A stretch of DNA of 7,715 bases from Planctomycetaceae bacterium (GTDB lineage Bacteria > Planctomycetota > Planctomycetia > Pirellulales > Thermoguttaceae). The notes below the pieces were generated by a model. It did not search any database. It had not been told where the DNA came from and saw only the letters and a program-made list of their open reading frames with translations. Numbering within the stretch: the first letter of the stretch is position 1; each line of letters starts with the position of its first letter. This document shows, piece by piece, positions 5,689-7,715 of the stretch. The position numbers and the translations under genes were made by a program. The DNA is taken from the NCBI GenBank assembly GCA_031256755.1, contig JAIRPZ010000009.1:1-7715 (forward strand), written 5' to 3'.

Positions 5689-5732
5689 TTGCTTCCCTTT
5701 TTCCGGCTTGCTTCTTTTCGGTATTCTCTGTT

Positions 5733-5761
5733 ATTGTAAAATGCTCTTTCGGAGTTGTCAA
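5733..5761 (-). promoter_or_regulatory. sigma70-type promoter of the glycosylase gene
   Basis: On the - strand TTGACA (5761-5756) and TACAAT (5738-5733) are 17 bases apart, the consensus -35 and a one-mismatch -10 at ideal spacing. The start codon is 45 bases downstream of the -10, leaving a leader of about 38 bases that includes AGGGAAG. This is the best promoter match in the window. Confidence 0.7.
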
Positions 5762-5801
5762 ATGTAAAGCGGCGGTGAAAACCGACCGGCGGCGTTGCCG
5801 T

Positions 5802-5829
5802 TTGCAAGGATGATAAAAACCGGTACAAT
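5802..5829 (+). promoter_or_regulatory. candidate promoter of pth
   Basis: TTGCAA (5802-5807), 16 bases, then TACAAT (5824-5829). The pth ATG lies 26 bases after the -10, leaving a leader of about 20 bases without a Shine-Dalgarno sequence. It is divergent from the glycosylase promoter, with about 63 bases between the two -10 boxes' inner edges' -35 regions included. Confidence 0.5.
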
Positions 5830-5855
5830 AGCGGCGGTTTTTAAGATAAGCACTT

Positions 5856-6425
5856 ATGAAACTCATTGTCGGTCTCGGCAATCCCGGAGCAAAGTATCGG
5901 AATACCCGGCATAACGCCGGATTTATGGTCCTTGCAGAATACGCCAAACAGCACGCCGCCGGCGAAAAACCGCAGGCAAAATTTCACGGCGAACTGGTCA
6001 GATTTCCCGCCCGAAACGGTGAAACCATTTGCCTGCTCGCTCCGTCAACGTTTATGAACCGAAGCGGCATCAGTGTCGCCGAAGCGGTGCAGTTTTACAA
6101 AATTCCGCTGCCGGATATTTTGATCGTTTGCGACGATTTGAATCTCCCTTTCGGCAAATTGCGGTTCCGCAGCGGCGGAAGCAGCGGCGGTCAAAAAGGT
6201 TTGGCAGATATTTTGCGGGCGGCAGGAACGGAGGATGTCCCGCGGCTGCGGATCGGTATCGGCTCTCCGCCCGGTCAAATGGATGCCGCCGATTATGTGC
6301 TGATGAATTTTACCGAAAAAGAACAGACCGATTGGGACGTAACGGTCAAACTTGCCGCCGATGCCGTGGACTGCTGGATTGACAAAGGTCTTGCCGAAGC
6401 CGGTAATTTATTTAACGGACGGTAA
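5856..6425 (+). CDS. pth: peptidyl-tRNA hydrolase
   Basis: Pth releases the peptide from peptidyl-tRNAs that drop off ribosomes, recycling tRNA in the cytoplasm. The 189-residue product matches bacterial Pth in length. It opens with KLIVGLGNPGAKYRNTRHNAGF, containing Asn9 and the catalytic His19 (Asn10 and His20 of the E. coli enzyme). FMNRSG carries Asn68 and IVCDDLNLPFG carries Asp93, both at the E. coli positions. The glycine-rich segment reads SGGSSGGQKGLADI, with lysine where many homologues have the tRNA-contacting asparagine (HNG). GIGSPPG and DYVLMNF follow as usual. The ATG begins at the conserved family start; no Shine-Dalgarno sequence is visible. It lies 105 bases upstream of accA, on the same strand, with its own candidate promoter. 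Confidence 0.97.
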   Translation: MKLIVGLGNPGAKYRNTRHNAGFMVLAEYAKQHAAGEKPQAKFHGELVRFPARNGETICLLAPSTFMNRSGISVAEAVQFYKIPLPDILIVCDDLNLPFGKLRFRSGGSSGGQKGLADILRAAGTEDVPRLRIGIGSPPGQMDAADYVLMNFTEKEQTDWDVTVKLAADAVDCWIDKGLAEAGNLFNGR

Positions 6426-6456
6426 AAAAACGGCGAATTTTCTCCGGCTTGCGCCC

Positions 6457-6485
6457 TTGCGAATGCCGGAACGTTTGAGTACAAT
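6457..6485 (+). promoter_or_regulatory. candidate promoter of accA
   Basis: TTGCGA (6457-6462), 17 bases, then TACAAT (6480-6485). Transcription would start near 6492, giving a leader of roughly 38 bases. That leader contains TTGTCAA twice (6499-6505 and 6512-6518, 13 bases apart), which may be a regulator site or coincidence. The -10 hexamer is the same as in the pth and glycosylase promoters. Confidence 0.5.
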
Positions 6486-6530
6486 GACGAAAATTTCGTT
6501 GTCAATGTCCTTTGTCAACGCCCCTATTGT

Positions 6531-7490
6531 ATGCTGCCGACGGAACGATTCTCTTTTGACAAACCGATTGCCGAACTCGAAGCCCGCATCGAAAATCTGA
6601 AAAAAAATGCCGCCGATGCCGAAGTCCGGGCGGAAATGGCTGCGCTGCGGAAAACGCTCCTGCAAGTGCAAAAAGATATTTACGCATCATTGCAGCCGTG
6701 GGAAACCGTTGAAGTGGCCCGGCATCCGAACCGTCCGCAAGCCCTCGACTATATCCGAATGATCTTTGACGAATTTGTGGAACTGCACGGCGACCGGTTT
6801 TTCGGCGATGATCCGGCTATTCAAACCGGCTGGGCAAAACTGGACGAATATAAAGTGATGGTGATTGGGCAGCATAAAGGGCGAGATGTGAAAGAGCGGC
6901 AGATGTGCAATTTCGGCTGTCCGCATCCCGAAGGATACCGCAAGGCGTTGCGGGTGATGAAAATGGCGGCGAAGTTCGGATTGCCGATTATCACCCTGAT
7001 TGACACGCCGGGTGCTTATCCGGGCATTGCTTCCGAAGAACGGGGAGTGGCGTTGACCATTGCCGAACTGATGTTTGAAATGTCGATGCTGCCGGCACCG
7101 ATTGTCTGTGTGGTGATCGGCGAAGGCGGGTCAGGCGGAGCCGTCAGTATCGGTGTCGGCGACCGGATTGCCATGATGGAGCATGCGTATTATTCAGTGA
7201 TTAGTCCCGAAGGTTGTGCGGGGATTTTGTGGAAAAGCGGCGAACATAAAGACAAAGCGGCGGATGCGCTGAAAATGCGGTCAAAGGACTTGCTCGGTTT
7301 CGGCGTGATTGAAGAAATCATTGAAGAACCGCCGGGCGGGGCGCACCGTGATCCGCCGCTTGCGGCTTCGCGGCTGAAACATTATTTGCGTACTCAATTG
7401 AAACTGCTGCAAAAAATTCCGGTCGAAGAATTGGCGGCAAAGCGGTACGACCGGTTCCGCAAATTAGGTATGTTCGGAATTGAACCGTAA
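6531..7490 (+). CDS. accA: acetyl-CoA carboxylase carboxyltransferase subunit alpha
   Basis: AccA pairs with AccD to form the carboxyltransferase, which moves the carboxyl group from carboxybiotin to acetyl-CoA, giving malonyl-CoA, the first committed step of fatty acid synthesis. The 319 residues equal the E. coli length. The N-terminal helix (about 11-50, PIAELEARIENLKK) is typical. HPNRPQALDYI (65-75), HGDR (86-89), IGQHKGRD (112-119), PEGYRKALR (133-141) and DTPGAYPG (158-165) follow. GEGGSGGAVSIGVGD (197-211) carries the oxyanion-forming glycines, and SVISPEGCAGILWKS (222-236) the adjacent conserved block. The GGAHRD segment and RYDRFRKLGMFG end resemble planctomycete AccA. ATG 6531 is the only in-frame ATG near the family start; no Shine-Dalgarno sequence precedes it. 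The Zn-ribbon is absent, as expected for AccA without fused AccD. Confidence 0.98.
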   Translation: MLPTERFSFDKPIAELEARIENLKKNAADAEVRAEMAALRKTLLQVQKDIYASLQPWETVEVARHPNRPQALDYIRMIFDEFVELHGDRFFGDDPAIQTGWAKLDEYKVMVIGQHKGRDVKERQMCNFGCPHPEGYRKALRVMKMAAKFGLPIITLIDTPGAYPGIASEERGVALTIAELMFEMSMLPAPIVCVVIGEGGSGGAVSIGVGDRIAMMEHAYYSVISPEGCAGILWKSGEHKDKAADALKMRSKDLLGFGVIEEIIEEPPGGAHRDPPLAASRLKHYLRTQLKLLQKIPVEELAAKRYDRFRKLGMFGIEP

Positions 7491-7504
7491 ATCACCGGAC
7501 ACCG

Positions 7505-7542
7505 TCATCATTGGAATTGTTCTAAACTATTCCTTATGATGA
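7505..7542 (+). terminator. stem-loop after accA
   Basis: TCATCAT (7505-7511) pairs with ATGATGA (7536-7542), and inside it GGAAT (7513-7517) pairs with ATTCC (7529-7533), leaving an 11-base loop. It begins 14 bases after the accA stop. The stem is AT-rich and the nearest T-run (7566-7570) is about 23 bases later, so this is at best an atypical terminator or an mRNA-end-protecting hairpin. Confidence 0.35.
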
Positions 7543-7568
7543 TTGAAAAGTTTACTGAATTTTCATTT

Positions 7569-7578
7569 TTGTATACAA
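7569..7578. repeat. 10-bp palindrome TTGTATACAA
   Basis: A perfect palindrome in the accA downstream region, about 60 bases before the possible next gene. It has the shape of a dimeric repressor operator, and its TATACA could act as a -10 box, but no -35 box lies at a usable distance. Function is unknown. Confidence 0.25.
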
Positions 7579-7608
7579 GCGGTGAAATTTCAGGCAAACC
7601 GGCACAGT

Positions 7609-7641
7609 AAAGGCGTAGAATAAAACGGACAATGCCTTTTT
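7609..7641 (+). terminator. weak terminator-like hairpin with T-run
   Basis: AAAGGC (7609-7614) pairs with GCCTTT (7634-7639), and five T in a row follow the GCC (7637-7641). The 19-base loop is long, so the hairpin is weak. It may end accA transcription. It overlaps the possible start of the next gene, so one of the two readings is probably wrong. Confidence 0.25.
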
Positions 7642-7715
7642 CATTGTTATTTTATTGTATCGGACTTTGCATCGCTTTTCAAATATGCCGGACAGTTCTT
7701 ATGGCAGATATCTTC
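7632..7715 (+). CDS. possible 5' end of a further gene (cut by window end)
   Basis: From ATG 7632 the frame is open for 28 codons to the window edge. It begins MPFSLLFYCIGLCIAFQI, like a signal peptide or membrane helix, and continues through a second in-frame ATG at 7701 (MADIF). Neither start has a Shine-Dalgarno sequence, but several genes here lack one. The sequence before it is AT-rich. Too short to identify. Confidence 0.25.
   Translation, partial: MPFSLLFYCIGLCIAFQICRTVLMADIF

Noticed and set aside
6443..6470. TCCGGC/GCCGGA hairpin between pth and accA as a terminator
   Set aside because: Only 6 bp with a 16-base loop, no T-run, overlaps the accA -35 box, and uses the very common CCGGC word.
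1..7715. CRISPR array, tRNA, rRNA, insertion sequence or att site
   Set aside because: No regularly spaced repeats, no cloverleaf or rRNA-like sequence, no transposase or integrase motif and no terminal inverted repeats with target duplications were seen.

Overview
The window looks like a piece of a Planctomycetota chromosome. The strongest evidence is the AccA protein, whose GGAHRD segment and RYDRFRKLGMFGIEP-type C-terminus read like planctomycete AccA. Further support comes from a long FliO with a signal peptide and a proline-rich N-terminal half, and from start sites that often lack a Shine-Dalgarno sequence. This is judgement by eye; no database was searched.

Positions 1-2636 (+ strand) hold a chemotaxis/flagellar module. 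It contains a possible 3' end of an upstream gene (3-101), cheD (chemoreceptor deamidase), a stand-alone CheY-type response regulator, and fliO (flagellar export-gate assembly factor). The fliP gene that commonly follows fliO is absent. After fliO the strand switches, with a 10-bp inverted repeat at the junction.

Positions 2897-5688 (- strand) hold accessory genes. Read in transcription order they are: a uracil-DNA-glycosylase superfamily protein (5688-5005) behind a near-consensus sigma70 promoter; a three-helix membrane protein (4998-4000) six bases further on; an overlapping 30-codon hydrophobic frame; a fragment resembling the C-terminal part of an acyl carrier protein; and, after an AT-rich gap, an unrecognised 190-residue protein (3469-2897) with a clear Shine-Dalgarno sequence. 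This block is more AT-rich around 3540-4000 and looks like accessory or acquired DNA.

Positions 5856-7490 (+ strand) hold two housekeeping genes: pth (peptidyl-tRNA hydrolase) and accA (acetyl-CoA carboxylase carboxyltransferase alpha). Each has its own candidate promoter. The glycosylase, pth and accA promoters share the -10 hexamer TACAAT. The window ends in a weak terminator region and the possible start of another + strand gene.

No rRNA, tRNA, CRISPR array, transposase or att site was seen. Nothing here proves a new system. The least explained material is the - strand accessory block and the abundance of the word TGCCGG.
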